Assembly: GCF_007827045.1 (NCBI RefSeq)
Contig: NZ_RPFW01000001.1
Coordinates: 1,278,519-1,342,518 of the forward strand
Direction: 5' to 3'
DNA length: 64,000 nucleotides
From: Trebonia kvetii
Lineage (GTDB): Bacteria; Actinomycetota; Actinomycetes; Streptosporangiales; Streptosporangiaceae
The notes below the pieces were generated by a model. The model worked only from the letters and a program-made list of their open reading frames with translations, had not been told where the DNA came from and ran no database searches. A program made the position numbers and the translations under genes. Shown piece by piece: positions 33,939 to 41,538 of the stretch (its first letter is position 1; each line of letters starts with the position of its first letter).

Positions 33939-34857
33939 CTGATCGCTCCCATCTCCTGGCCGGTGGCCACGTCGGCGGACTGCGTGCCGGTCAGCGCGAA
34001 GAACGCGTGCTCAAGGCTCCGGGTCTGCTCGGCGAGCTGGCGGAGCGTGATGCCGTTGCGCGCCGCGAGGCGGTTGATGTCCGCCGCGCCGAGGCCGGCC
34101 GCCTGGACAAGCAGCCCGGACTCGCCTGGGCGGTCGGATACCGTGCAGCCAGCGGTGTCGAGCACCTTGGCCAGCTGCGCGCGGTCCGAGTCGTGCTCGG
34201 CCGCGACAACGAAATCGGGCTGCTGCTCGGCCCGCAGTTCCGCGACCGTGCCCTGGTGGACAAGGCGCCCCGCCCTGATCATCACCACGTGGTCGCAGAT
34301 CTGCTCGATTTCGGAAATCAGATGGCTCGACACGAGCACCGTCATCCCGTCACCAGCCAGCGAGCGGATCAGGCCGCGCATCTCGACGATGCCCGCCGGA
34401 TCGAGTCCGTTCGTCGGCTCGTCAAGGATTAGCAGCTCCGGTGCGGGCAGCAGGGCCGCGGCGATGCCAAGGCGCTGCTCATGCCCAGCGAGTACGCGCG
34501 GTACTTGTCACCGGCGCGGGCGGTCAGGCCGGCGCGCTCCATGGCCGGCCCGACCGCGGCCAGGTCGAGGCTGCCGAGGCGGGCCAGCGCCTTGAGATTG
34601 TCGCGGCCGCTGAGGGCCGGGTAAAAGGCGGGCGACTCGATGAGAGCGCCCACCTTGCTCAGGTAGCTCGCGGGGTCGGTGAGGCTGCCGCCCAGGACCT
34701 GCCCGCCGCCGGACGTCGGCCGGATCAGGCCGAGGAGCATGCGGATGGTCGTGGTCTTGCCCGCACCGTTCGGCCCGACGAAGCCGCACACCGCACCACG
34801 GGGAATGGCCAGGTCGACTTCGTTCACGACCGTCCGCTGACCGAACCGCTTGGACAT
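33935..34857 (-). pseudogene. ABC transporter ATP-binding protein, frameshifted
   Basis: Two abutting frames encode one ATPase. 34429-34857 gives Walker A 'GPNGAGKTTTIRMLLGLI' and continues to 'YRAYSLGMS' before running to a false stop. The other frame, ending at 33935, supplies 'QRLGIAAALLPAPELLILDE', 'PTNGLDPAGIVEMRGLIRSL' and 'LVSSHLISEIEQICDHVV'. Adding one base near 34476-34480 restores a continuous chain of about 307 residues, and the total length of 923 nt is one short of a codon multiple. The N-terminus is also short: the first beta strand usual before 'SKRFGQR' is missing and no ribosome-binding site precedes the ATG. Function was ATP-driven export with the ABC-2 permease. A sequencing deletion is the alternative. 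Confidence 0.85.
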
Positions 34858-34861
34858 GGCG

Positions 34862-34917
34862 AGGCCCCGCCCCCTGGCAGCGCCGGGTCGAGTGGCGCTG
34901 GGCAGGTGGCGGGGCCT
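34862..34917 (-). terminator. Large hairpin between amtB and the ABC genes
   Basis: A long inverted repeat begins AGGCCCCGCC at 34862 and ends GGCGGGGCCT at 34917, with inner arms CTGGCAGCGCC and GGCGCTGGGCAG around a GGGTCGAGT loop. It follows the amtB stop at 34936 and probably terminates it. It ends only 4 bp before the ABC ATPase ATG. Confidence 0.65.
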
Positions 34918-34935
34918 GACGGAAGCCCGGTGGGG

Positions 34936-36252
34936 TCAGTGGACCCCGGAGGCCGGTTCCTTTGCCTTGTCGTCGACAACTTCGCGGTCGTCCCTGGTCA
35001 TGAGGCCGCTGCCGCCGTGGAGCTGGGGAACGTTGCTGAATTCGTAGGCAGACTCGGCGTGTTCGATGATGTCGATGCCTGCCACCTCGTCCTCTTCTGG
35101 GATGCGGAAGCCCATCGTCTTGTCGATGATCTTGCCGAGGATCCAGGCGACTGCGAACGAGTACAGGCCGACCGCCACCGGGCCGAGCACCTGCACACCG
35201 AGCTGGTGGATGCCGCCGCCGTAGAACAGGCCCTTGCGCTGCCCCGCGATAAGCGGGTAGGCGGCGAGGAAGCCGAGCGAGATCGCGCCGAACGCGCCGC
35301 CGACCAGGTGGACGCCCACCACGTCGAGCGAGTCGTCGAAGCCGAGCTTGTGCTTGAGCCCGATCGCGCAGCAGCAGAGGGCGCCGGTGAGCAGGCCGAG
35401 CACGATCGCCGCCCAGGGATCGATGAACGCGCAGGCGGGGGTGATCGCGACGAGGCCGGCGACCGCACCGGAGGCGACGCCGAGCGAGGTCGGCTTGCCG
35501 TCGCGGTAGCGCTCGACGAGCAGCCAGCCGCCCGCCGCGGCAGCCGTGGCGATCTGAGTGTTGAAGAAGGCCAGGGCGGCGGTGCCGTCCGCGGCCAGCT
35601 CGGAGCCCGCGTTGAAGCCGAACCAGCCGAACCACAGCAGGCCGGCGCCGAGCAGGGTCAGCGGGAGGTTGTGCGGCCGCATCGGGTCCTTGCCCCAGCC
35701 GCGCCGCTTGCCGAGGACGAGCGCGAGCGCGAGGCCCGCGGAGCCGGCGTTGACGTGGACCACGGTGCCGCCGGCGAAGTCCTCGATGCCGAGGCTGGTG
35801 AGCCAGCCGCCGCCCCACACCCAGTGCGCGACGGGGAAGTACACCAACGTCGCCCAGGCGACGGTGAACACCGCCCAGGCGCCGAACTTGGTCCGGTCCG
35901 CGATCGCGCCGCTGATCAGCGCGACCGTGATGACGGCGAAGGTGAGCTGGAAGACGGAGAACAGCAGGTCAGGTATGCCGTTCACCCGAGTGTCAGTGCC
36001 CACGAGCCCGTGCTCGCCCAGGAAGGCGAATCCGCCGATGAACTTGTTGCCCGGTGCGAACGACAGGGAGTCGCCGTACAGGACCCACGCGATCGAGACG
36101 GTGACGATGGCGACCCAGCTCATCATCATCATGTTCAGAACGCTCTTCGCCCTGGTCATTCCTCCGTAGAAGAAGGCCAGGCCGGGGGTCATCAGCAGGA
36201 CAAGCGCGGTACTCGCGAGCATCCACGCGGTAGAACCAGTATCAATCTTCAC
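34936..36252 (-). CDS. amtB: Ammonium transporter, Amt family
   Basis: 438 residues from a GTG preceded by AAGGAG. Eleven membrane segments. Signature regions are 'FFYGGMTRAKSVLNMMMMSW', 'VHVNAGSAGLALALVLGKRRG' (first pore His) and 'DVVGVHLVGGAFGAISLGFLA' (second pore His). The phenylalanine gate region and a cytoplasmic tail of about 50 residues ('RIPEEDEVAGIDIIEHAESA') are also present. Conducts ammonium/ammonia across the plasma membrane. Actinobacterial amtB is usually followed by glnK and glnD; here the next genes are an unrelated ABC exporter, so PII control must come from elsewhere. A GlnR-like site lies about 100 bp upstream. Confidence 0.95.
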   Translation of the reverse strand: MKIDTGSTAWMLASTALVLLMTPGLAFFYGGMTRAKSVLNMMMMSWVAIVTVSIAWVLYGDSLSFAPGNKFIGGFAFLGEHGLVGTDTRVNGIPDLLFSVFQLTFAVITVALISGAIADRTKFGAWAVFTVAWATLVYFPVAHWVWGGGWLTSLGIEDFAGGTVVHVNAGSAGLALALVLGKRRGWGKDPMRPHNLPLTLLGAGLLWFGWFGFNAGSELAADGTAALAFFNTQIATAAAAGGWLLVERYRDGKPTSLGVASGAVAGLVAITPACAFIDPWAAIVLGLLTGALCCCAIGLKHKLGFDDSLDVVGVHLVGGAFGAISLGFLAAYPLIAGQRKGLFYGGGIHQLGVQVLGPVAVGLYSFAVAWILGKIIDKTMGFRIPEEDEVAGIDIIEHAESAYEFSNVPQLHGGSGLMTRDDREVVDDKAKEPASGVH

Positions 36253-36349
36253 ACCTGTCTCCTTCTTTCCTTGCCGTAAGCAGATTCACAAACGCAGATG
36301 TCGCCAGGTGTACCTGTGTATTTCGCGCTCGTGAAAGAAGGAGACTTTT

Positions 36350-36365
36350 GTTTCAGTCACGTTTC
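36350..36365 (-). promoter_or_regulatory. Candidate GlnR box upstream of amtB
   Basis: On the minus strand GAAAC-N6-GAAAC occurs (second half 36354-36350, first half 36365-36361, spacer GTGACT). The GlnR consensus of actinobacteria is gTnAC-N6-GaAAC, so the proximal half matches fully and the distal half in part. The distance to the amtB start is about 98 bp. The site overlaps one arm of a terminator-like hairpin. Nitrogen-limitation control by GlnR is the expected regime for amtB. Confidence 0.4.
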
Positions 36366-36395
36366 CCCGGCGCTCTTACGCCGGGGAAACGTGAC
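36356..36395 (-). terminator. Perfect 17-bp hairpin after the second E2 gene
   Basis: GTCACGTTTCCCCGGCG at 36356-36372 and its exact complement at 36379-36395 enclose the loop CTCTTA. It starts 5 bp past the E2 stop codon and is followed on the minus strand by TGAAACAAAAG rather than a T-run. It is the likely terminator of the E1alpha-E1beta-E2 operon, insulating amtB. Confidence 0.8.
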
Positions 36396-36400
36396 GTAGG

Positions 36401-37816
36401 TCAGGCGATGATCATCCAGGGGTGCTCGATGAGGCTGGTCAGCGTCTGGAGGAACTTCGCCGCCAGGGCGCCGTCGACCACCCGGTGGTCCACCGACAGG
36501 GTGTACCGCAGGCGGTAGCGGGGCTGCACGGTGTCCCCCACGATGGCCGGCTCCCTGGTGGTCGCGCCGACGGCCAGGATCGCCGCCTCCGGCGGGTTGA
36601 TGATGGCGGTGAAGTGCTCCACGCCGAACATCCCGAGGTTGCTGATGCTGAACGTGCCGCCGCTCGTCTGCTCCGGCGTGAGCTTCCGCTCGGCGGCGAG
36701 GGCCACGAGCTTCTTGGCCTCGGCGCCGAGCTGGGTGACGGTCTTGGTGTCCGCGTCCCTGATCACCGGGACGATGAGGCCGCTTTCCGCGGCCACCGCG
36801 ACGCCGATGTTGATCCGGTCGTGGACCAGCATGACCTTGCTCGCGTCGCCGTCGTAGGAGACGTTGACGTCCGGGTGCGCGCGCAGGGCGAGCGCGCAGG
36901 CGCGGATCAGCAGGTCGTTGACGCTGACCTTGGCCCGGCCGCCCTCGGTGAGCTGCGCGTTCAGCGTGGCGCGCAGGTCCATCAGCTCCTGCGCGTCGGC
37001 GACCGCCGTCACGTAGAAGTGCGGGATCTCGCTGGCACTCGCCGACAAGCGGCGGGCGATCACCCGGCGGACCTGGGTGATCGGCACGCCGTGCGTGCCG
37101 CGCACCTCGTCGGCCGCTGCGGCGGGCACCGCCGGCGCGACGGTCGCGGGCGCGGCGATCGGCGCGGCGGGCGCGGGCGCGGCGATCGGCGCGGCGGGCG
37201 CGGGCGCGGCGGCCGGTACCACCGGGGCCGCCGCGGGAGCGGACGGAGCCTGCGCGGCCGCGGGGCCGCCGCCGGACAGCAGGCCGCTGATGTCGGCGCG
37301 GATGATGCGGCCGCCCGGTCCGCTGCCCGTGACGTGCGACAGGTCCAGGTGGTTCTCCCTGGCCAGCTTCCGTACCAGGGGCGAGGCGACGGAGCGGGCG
37401 ATGCCATTGGCGGTGCCGTTGCCCGTGTCCTGCGCGGCTTCGTCGGCGGGCCCGGAGGAAACGGCCGCTGGGGCCGTCTCCTGGCTTGGCGAGGCTGCGG
37501 GCGGGGGCGGAGTCGGCTCAACCCGTTCGGGGGAAGCGGTTTGGGCCGGCGCGGCCGGGACGGACGGCGCGGGACCGCCGGTACCGTCATCAAGCAGCGC
37601 GATCGGCGCGCCGATGTCGGCGTTCTGGCCCTCGGGCACCAGGATCTCGGCCAGGGTGCCGGACTGGTACGCCTCGTACTCCATGACCGCCTTGTCGGTC
37701 TCGATCTCGACGAGGACGTCGCCGACCGCGACCTTGTCGCCCGGCTTCTTGTGCCAGGTCGAGATCGCGCCCTCTTCCATCGTGTCGGAAAGGCGCGGCA
37801 TCTTGATCTCAATCAC
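36401..37816 (-). CDS. Dihydrolipoamide acetyltransferase E2, second 2-oxoacid dehydrogenase set
   Basis: 471 residues. The N-terminal lipoyl domain (about 1-77) carries the lipoyl Lys in 'EIETDKAVMEYEAYQSG'. Ala/Pro linkers include a nine-residue A-P-A-P-A-A-P-I-A repeat encoded by a 27-bp DNA repeat (from about 37155). The peripheral-subunit-binding domain is 'ASPLVRKLARENHLDLSHVTG'. The catalytic core (about 245-471) ends 'YTLSVDHRVVDGALAAKFLQ' with intact HxxxDG. The 'GAISTWHKKPGDKVAVGD' start resembles pyruvate/acetoin-type E2 rather than bkd-type. It overlaps the E1beta stop by 4 bp. Substrate type is inferred from style only. Confidence 0.9.
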   Translation of the reverse strand: MIEIKMPRLSDTMEEGAISTWHKKPGDKVAVGDVLVEIETDKAVMEYEAYQSGTLAEILVPEGQNADIGAPIALLDDGTGGPAPSVPAAPAQTASPERVEPTPPPPAASPSQETAPAAVSSGPADEAAQDTGNGTANGIARSVASPLVRKLARENHLDLSHVTGSGPGGRIIRADISGLLSGGGPAAAQAPSAPAAAPVVPAAAPAPAAPIAAPAPAAPIAAPATVAPAVPAAAADEVRGTHGVPITQVRRVIARRLSASASEIPHFYVTAVADAQELMDLRATLNAQLTEGGRAKVSVNDLLIRACALALRAHPDVNVSYDGDASKVMLVHDRINIGVAVAAESGLIVPVIRDADTKTVTQLGAEAKKLVALAAERKLTPEQTSGGTFSISNLGMFGVEHFTAIINPPEAAILAVGATTREPAIVGDTVQPRYRLRYTLSVDHRVVDGALAAKFLQTLTSLIEHPWMIIA

Positions 37817-38838
37817 GAGTGCGGTACTCCTTGCGCGAGCGGCGTAGCGCGGTGGCCCACGGCGGCGAGCGTCTGGCGGATGGCGTTTATCACGTCATCG
37901 CGCGACGGCAGCGCCGCTGTCTCAAGCGGCTTCGCGTACGGCATCGGCACCTCGGCCATCGCAACCCGGCGGACCGGCGCGTCCAGGTAGTCGAACGCGC
38001 CATCCGAGATCGAGGCCGCGACTTCGGCGCCGATCCCGTAGGTCAGCCAGTCGTCCTCGAGGACCACGGCGGCATGCGTCTTCTTGACCGACTCGACGAT
38101 CGTCTCACGGTCGAGCGGTCGCAGGCTGCGCAGGTCGACGACCTCGATGTCCAGGCCGTCGGACTCGGCGAGCCGCTGGGCGACCTCGGCCGCGACGTGC
38201 GCCATCCGCGAGTAGCCGATCAGCGTCAGGTCCCTGCCTGGCCTGGTGACGGCGGCCTTGCCGATCTCCGCCGGGGTGTCGTCGTCCGGCACCTCGCCCT
38301 TGGTGTTGTAGAGTGCGAGGTTCTCCAGGAAGAGCACCGGGTCGTTGTCGCGGATCGCGGCGAGCAGCAGCGCCTTGGCGTCGGCCGGGCTGGACGGCGC
38401 GACCACCTTCATGCCGGGGATGAAGGCGTAGAACAGCTCGATGTTCTGCGAGTGCGTCGCGCCGAGCTGCTGGCCGCCGCCGCCCGGCGTGCGGATGACG
38501 AGCGGGACGCTGGCCTGGCCGCCGAACATGCCGTAGATCTTCGCCGCGTGGTTGATGATCTGGTCGAGGGCGAGCATCGAGAAGTTGATCGTCATCATCT
38601 CGACGACCGGGCGCAGGCCGAGCATGGCCGCGCCGATCGCAGCGCCGGCGAAGCCCTCCTCGGCGATCGGGGTGTCGCGGACGCGCTTCTCGCCGAACTC
38701 CTTCAGCAGGCCCGCGGTGATCTTGTACGAGCCCTCGAAGACGCCGATCTCCTCGCCCATCAGGAAGACGCTGTCGTCCCTGAGCATCTCCGCGCGCAGC
38801 GTGTCGTGCAGCGCCTGGCGGTAGGTCATGATGCTCAT
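37813..38838 (-). CDS. Pyruvate/acetoin-type dehydrogenase E1 beta subunit
   Basis: 341 residues from the ATG at 38838, which overlaps the E1alpha stop (ATGA); the frame is open upstream but only as a shadow. Hallmarks: 'YRQALHDTLRAEMLRDDSVF', 'LMGEEIGVFEGSYKITAGLL', 'RDTPIAEEGFAGAAIGAAML', 'PLVIRTPGGGGQQLGATHSQ', and the C-terminal 'IEVVDLRSLRPLDRETI'. It is more like PdhB/AcoB than the 17.8-kb paralogue. It combines with E1alpha to decarboxylate the 2-oxoacid using thiamine diphosphate. Confidence 0.92.
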   Translation of the reverse strand: MSIMTYRQALHDTLRAEMLRDDSVFLMGEEIGVFEGSYKITAGLLKEFGEKRVRDTPIAEEGFAGAAIGAAMLGLRPVVEMMTINFSMLALDQIINHAAKIYGMFGGQASVPLVIRTPGGGGQQLGATHSQNIELFYAFIPGMKVVAPSSPADAKALLLAAIRDNDPVLFLENLALYNTKGEVPDDDTPAEIGKAAVTRPGRDLTLIGYSRMAHVAAEVAQRLAESDGLDIEVVDLRSLRPLDRETIVESVKKTHAAVVLEDDWLTYGIGAEVAASISDGAFDYLDAPVRRVAMAEVPMPYAKPLETAALPSRDDVINAIRQTLAAVGHRATPLAQGVPHS

Positions 38839-40037
38839 GCGCGCGCTCCAGCCGGCATCGCGGGGAACGGCGCAGGCTCGAACAGCGGCTGGCCCGGCAG
38901 GCGGCGCGAGTCGTTGGCGACCGGCGTGGCGTAGGTGTAGTCGAACAGCGTGGACACCGCCGGATGCGGGCTGTTCGCGGCGAAGTCGGCGGCGGCGGTG
39001 ACGATGCCGGCCACCTCTGCCTCGATCGCGGCGATCGAGTCCGCGTTCAGCACGCCGTCCACGGTCAGCTTGGCGCCGAAGATCTGGATCGGGTCCTCGT
39101 GCTTGAGCCGCTCGACCTCTTCCGCCGACCGGTACTTGGCGGGGTCGACCACGGAGTGGCCGCGCAGCCGTTCGGTGATCACCTCGAGCAGGTACGGCTT
39201 GCCCGAGCGGGCCGCCTCGACGGCCTTGGCCGCCGCCTCGTGCACGGCTACCGGGTCGAAGCCGTCGACGCGCGCCGACTGCATGCGGTACGCGGCGCCC
39301 CGCTTGTAGAGGTCGGGCTCGGCGGACGACTTGGCGACCGTGGTGCCCATGCCGAGGCCGTTGTTGATGATGACGAACACGACAGGCAGGTGCCACAGCG
39401 CCGCGATGTTCAGTGACTCGTGGAAGGCGCCGATGGCGGTGGTGCCGTCGCCGAGGGTGCACATCACGACCTCGTCGCCGCCGCGGTAGTCGATGGCGAG
39501 CGCCGCACCGGTCGCCAGCGGAAGCTGGCCGCCAACGATGCCGTAGCCGCCCAGCAGCCGGTGCGTGACGTCGAACATGTGCATCGACCCGCCCCAGCCC
39601 TTGGAGACGCCGTCGACGCGGCCGTAGAGCTCGGCCATCACGCGGTTCGGCTCGATGCCGCGCATCAGCGCGTAGCCGTGCTCGCGGTAGTTCGTGAACA
39701 GGTAGTCGGTGGGCTTGAGCGCCGCCATCAGGCCGACGACACTGGCTTCCTCGCCCAGGTTGAGGTGGCAGTAGCCGCCGATGAGCGCCTCGGTGTAGGC
39801 GCGGGCGGTGCGCTCCTCGAAGCGCCGGATGAGCAGCATGTCCCGGTAGAACGAGCGGAGCTGCTCGCTCCGGCCGGCGTTGCTTTCCGCGCTACTTTCG
39901 GCATTACGTTCGGCGTTACCTGCTGCGGCTGGCGCGGTGTCGGCAGCCGCGTGCTTCGCGGTGATCTCCTCCGCGGGTACGCTCCGCGCGGGCGGTGCCT
40001 GCGGCGCTGATCGCCGCTGGCGTGCCTGACTTGCCAT
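38835..40037 (-). CDS. Pyruvate/acetoin-type dehydrogenase E1 alpha subunit
   Basis: 400 residues with an Ala/Glu/Ser-rich N-terminal extension of about 55 residues including an N-A-E-R-N-A-E-S-S-A-E-S repeat. The conserved part starts at 'LRSFYRDMLLIRRFEERTAR'. The thiamine-diphosphate motif is complete ('LGDGTTAIGAFHESLNIAAL' then 'VVFVIINN'), as are 'GYCHLNLGEEASVVG' and 'RLRGHSVVDPAKYRS'. GGGAAGG precedes the ATG. It is first in an operon diverging from a TetR gene, and E3 is absent here too. Confidence 0.92.
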   Translation of the reverse strand: MASQARQRRSAPQAPPARSVPAEEITAKHAAADTAPAAAGNAERNAESSAESNAGRSEQLRSFYRDMLLIRRFEERTARAYTEALIGGYCHLNLGEEASVVGLMAALKPTDYLFTNYREHGYALMRGIEPNRVMAELYGRVDGVSKGWGGSMHMFDVTHRLLGGYGIVGGQLPLATGAALAIDYRGGDEVVMCTLGDGTTAIGAFHESLNIAALWHLPVVFVIINNGLGMGTTVAKSSAEPDLYKRGAAYRMQSARVDGFDPVAVHEAAAKAVEAARSGKPYLLEVITERLRGHSVVDPAKYRSAEEVERLKHEDPIQIFGAKLTVDGVLNADSIAAIEAEVAGIVTAAADFAANSPHPAVSTLFDYTYATPVANDSRRLPGQPLFEPAPFPAMPAGARA

Positions 40038-40052
40038 CGTGTGGCCTTCCCC

Positions 40053-40091
40053 GACCTCGTGGGTCGCGCCGGGACCTCGTAGGTCGCGCCG
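40053..40091. promoter_or_regulatory. Tandem palindromic repeats upstream of E1 alpha
   Basis: GACCTCGTGGGTCGCGCCG (40053-40071) and GACCTCGTAGGTCGCGCCG (40073-40091) are 20 bp apart and differ at one base. The second contains the exact palindrome GACCT-CGT-AGGTC. They lie 16-55 bp upstream of the E1alpha start in the untranslated leader or promoter, a suitable place for a repressor site. Confidence 0.45.
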
Positions 40092-40099
40092 GAAAGTTT

Positions 40100-40121
40100 A
40101 ATGACACTGTTTCGTATCATT
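40100..40121. promoter_or_regulatory. Candidate TetR operator
   Basis: AATGACAC-N6-GTATCATT is an imperfect palindrome with one mismatch between the 8-bp arms. It is in the AT-rich centre of the 171-bp gap between the divergent E1alpha and TetR genes, the usual place for an autoregulatory TetR site. Confidence 0.45.
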
Positions 40122-40208
40122 GTATTGCCAACGGGTGCTGGCCAGGCAAGAGACTGGTCTAGACAATTCAACATCGTCGGCTTCAGCGGAGTCGCGGAAG
40201 GGGTTCTC

Positions 40209-40850
40209 ATGGGCGGACAGCCAGTCGTCCCGGCGCTGCGCAAGCGCGGGCGGCCCACGGCCGCCGAGCGCCGCGCGCGAGAGAACGAGATCCTGACTGC
40301 CGCGCTCGGCGTCTTCCTGCGCTCCGGCTACGGCGCGAGCACGCTCGACGAGCTCGCGGCCGCGGCCCAGGTGACCAAACGCACCCTCTACGCATACTAC
40401 GGCGACAAGTCGGGCCTGTTCACGGCGATGGTGCGGGACCTCGCCGCCGCGGTGAGCCTCGACGCGTCGGCCGACAGGGACACGCTGGAGACGCTCGCCG
40501 CCAGGATCGTCAGCCGGGTGCACTCGGACGAGCTTGTCGCGCTGCACCAGCTGGTGATCGGTGAATCCGGGCGGTTCCCCGAGCTCGCCCTGATCCTGCA
40601 CAGCAACGGCGACGCGCGGCACATCGCCAGGCTGGCGGAACACATCCGCGCCGAGCGTTCCCCGGAGGCCGGGCACCTGGCCGAGCCGCTCTTCTCGCTG
40701 CTGCTCGGCGAGCGGCACCGGCGGCGGCTGCTCGGGATCGATCCGGCGCCCACGCCCGCGCAGGCGGCTGCGCACGCGCACGCGGCGATCAAGCAGCTGG
40801 GTCTCGGCCTGCGGCTGTTAGGTCTGCGGCTGTTGAGGACACAGCTGTAA
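40209..40850 (+). CDS. TetR-family transcriptional regulator
   Basis: 213 residues from the ATG at 40209 ('MGGQPVVPALRKRGRPTAAE'); an upstream in-frame start at 40101 would overlap the operator region. The N-terminal HTH is 'RENEILTAALGVFLRSGYGA', 'STLDELAAAAQVTKRTLYAY' and 'YGDKSGLFTAMVRD'. The C-terminal domain resembles the AefR-like/TetR_C_7 type ('LVIGESGRFPELALIL'). Divergent orientation makes the second E1/E2 operon the likely target. Confidence 0.9.
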   Translation: MGGQPVVPALRKRGRPTAAERRARENEILTAALGVFLRSGYGASTLDELAAAAQVTKRTLYAYYGDKSGLFTAMVRDLAAAVSLDASADRDTLETLAARIVSRVHSDELVALHQLVIGESGRFPELALILHSNGDARHIARLAEHIRAERSPEAGHLAEPLFSLLLGERHRRRLLGIDPAPTPAQAAAHAHAAIKQLGLGLRLLGLRLLRTQL

Positions 40851-40859
40851 GGCCGCCGC

Positions 40860-41297
40860 TTACGTCGGGTCCGCGCCCACGACCTCGTGGCGTGACTTGA
40901 TCCGCATGCCGGGACGGCGCCCGTGCACAGTCAGGTAGGACAACCCGTCGTCGCCGGCGGCGAGGCTGCGGCTCGAGCCGTGCGGGAGCCAGAGGATCGT
41001 GCCCTTCGCGAGCTGGAGTGCGTGCCCGGTGGTGCCGAGGATGCCATCGCCCGCCACCACGAGGAGCAGTACGTCGAGGTCGGGCTCGGCGTGCGTGACC
41101 ACGTGCTGCCCCGGCGGCAGGTGGACGAGGTTGGCGTCTAGCTGGCGTCCAGGCTCGGCGAGCTTCCACAGCGCGCCGCGCGACTCGGGGATCACCTTGG
41201 CGAGGGCCTCGAAGTCACCGAGGATGCGCGGGACGGCCAGGTCGGGATGCTCGGCGTTGTCCCCGGCACCGGCTGGGCTCTCCGGCGATGGCATCAT
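40860..41297 (-). CDS. Cupin-like small protein
   Basis: About 145 residues. Two adjacent ATGs (41297, 41294) follow GGAAGAGG; the open frame continues only to a TTG at 41303. A single cupin barrel is suggested by 'LVHLPPGQHVVTHAEPDLDV', 'LLLVVAGDGILGTTGHALQL' and 'GTILWLPHGSSRSLAAGDDG'. The first motif keeps one His (VVTHAEPD) of the usual metal set. Metal binding and function are unknown. It converges with the TetR gene. Confidence 0.75.
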   Translation of the reverse strand: MMPSPESPAGAGDNAEHPDLAVPRILGDFEALAKVIPESRGALWKLAEPGRQLDANLVHLPPGQHVVTHAEPDLDVLLLVVAGDGILGTTGHALQLAKGTILWLPHGSSRSLAAGDDGLSYLTVHGRRPGMRIKSRHEVVGADPT

Positions 41298-41338
41298 GCG
41301 CAACCTCTTCCGCTGGTGGCCACTCTGATTCCTCCTAT

Positions 41339-41461
41339 TCTTACGGCATCGGCCGCCTGGTGTTCCGCGCGCTGAACTCCGTGGGGGCGGGGTACGTCGC
41401 GACCGAGTGCGTCAAGGTCATCGCGCTCATCGCGCGGGGCGTCAGCGTGCTCGCCAGGTAG
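41339..41461 (+). other. Coding-like fragment without a good start
   Basis: A frame ending at TAG 41459-41461 reads about 40 residues with all third positions G or C ('GRLVFRALNSVGAGYVATEC', 'VKVIALIARGVSVLAR'). It is amphipathic to hydrophobic and not the product of the neighbouring genes. No ATG and no ribosome-binding site precede it (only a GTG at about 41360). It may be the tail of a deleted gene. Confidence 0.25.
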
Positions 41462-41467
41462 GTCCCC

Positions 41468-41492
41468 TGACATTCCGCGCCGCTGTCTCGTC
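41468..41492 (+). promoter_or_regulatory. Possible ECF41-type promoter of sigJ
   Basis: TGACATT (41468-41474) and CGTC (41489-41492) are separated by 14 bp, loosely like the TGTCACA and CGTC elements of ECF41 autoregulated promoters, about 47 bp before the sigma-factor start. The spacing is slightly short. Confidence 0.3.
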
Positions 41493-41538
41493 GGCATGAT
41501 GAGAGAGCGGATGCGGACGAACGGAGGCGCGCGAGACC

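Noticed and set aside
34441..36279. 612-codon plus-strand open frame over amtB
   Set aside because: Antisense to the ABC ATPase and amtB, with no domain and Glu/Arg/Gly-rich shadow composition.
39420..40010. 196-codon plus-strand frame ahead of the TetR gene
   Set aside because: Antisense to E1alpha; His/Val/Arg-rich shadow with no start signal.
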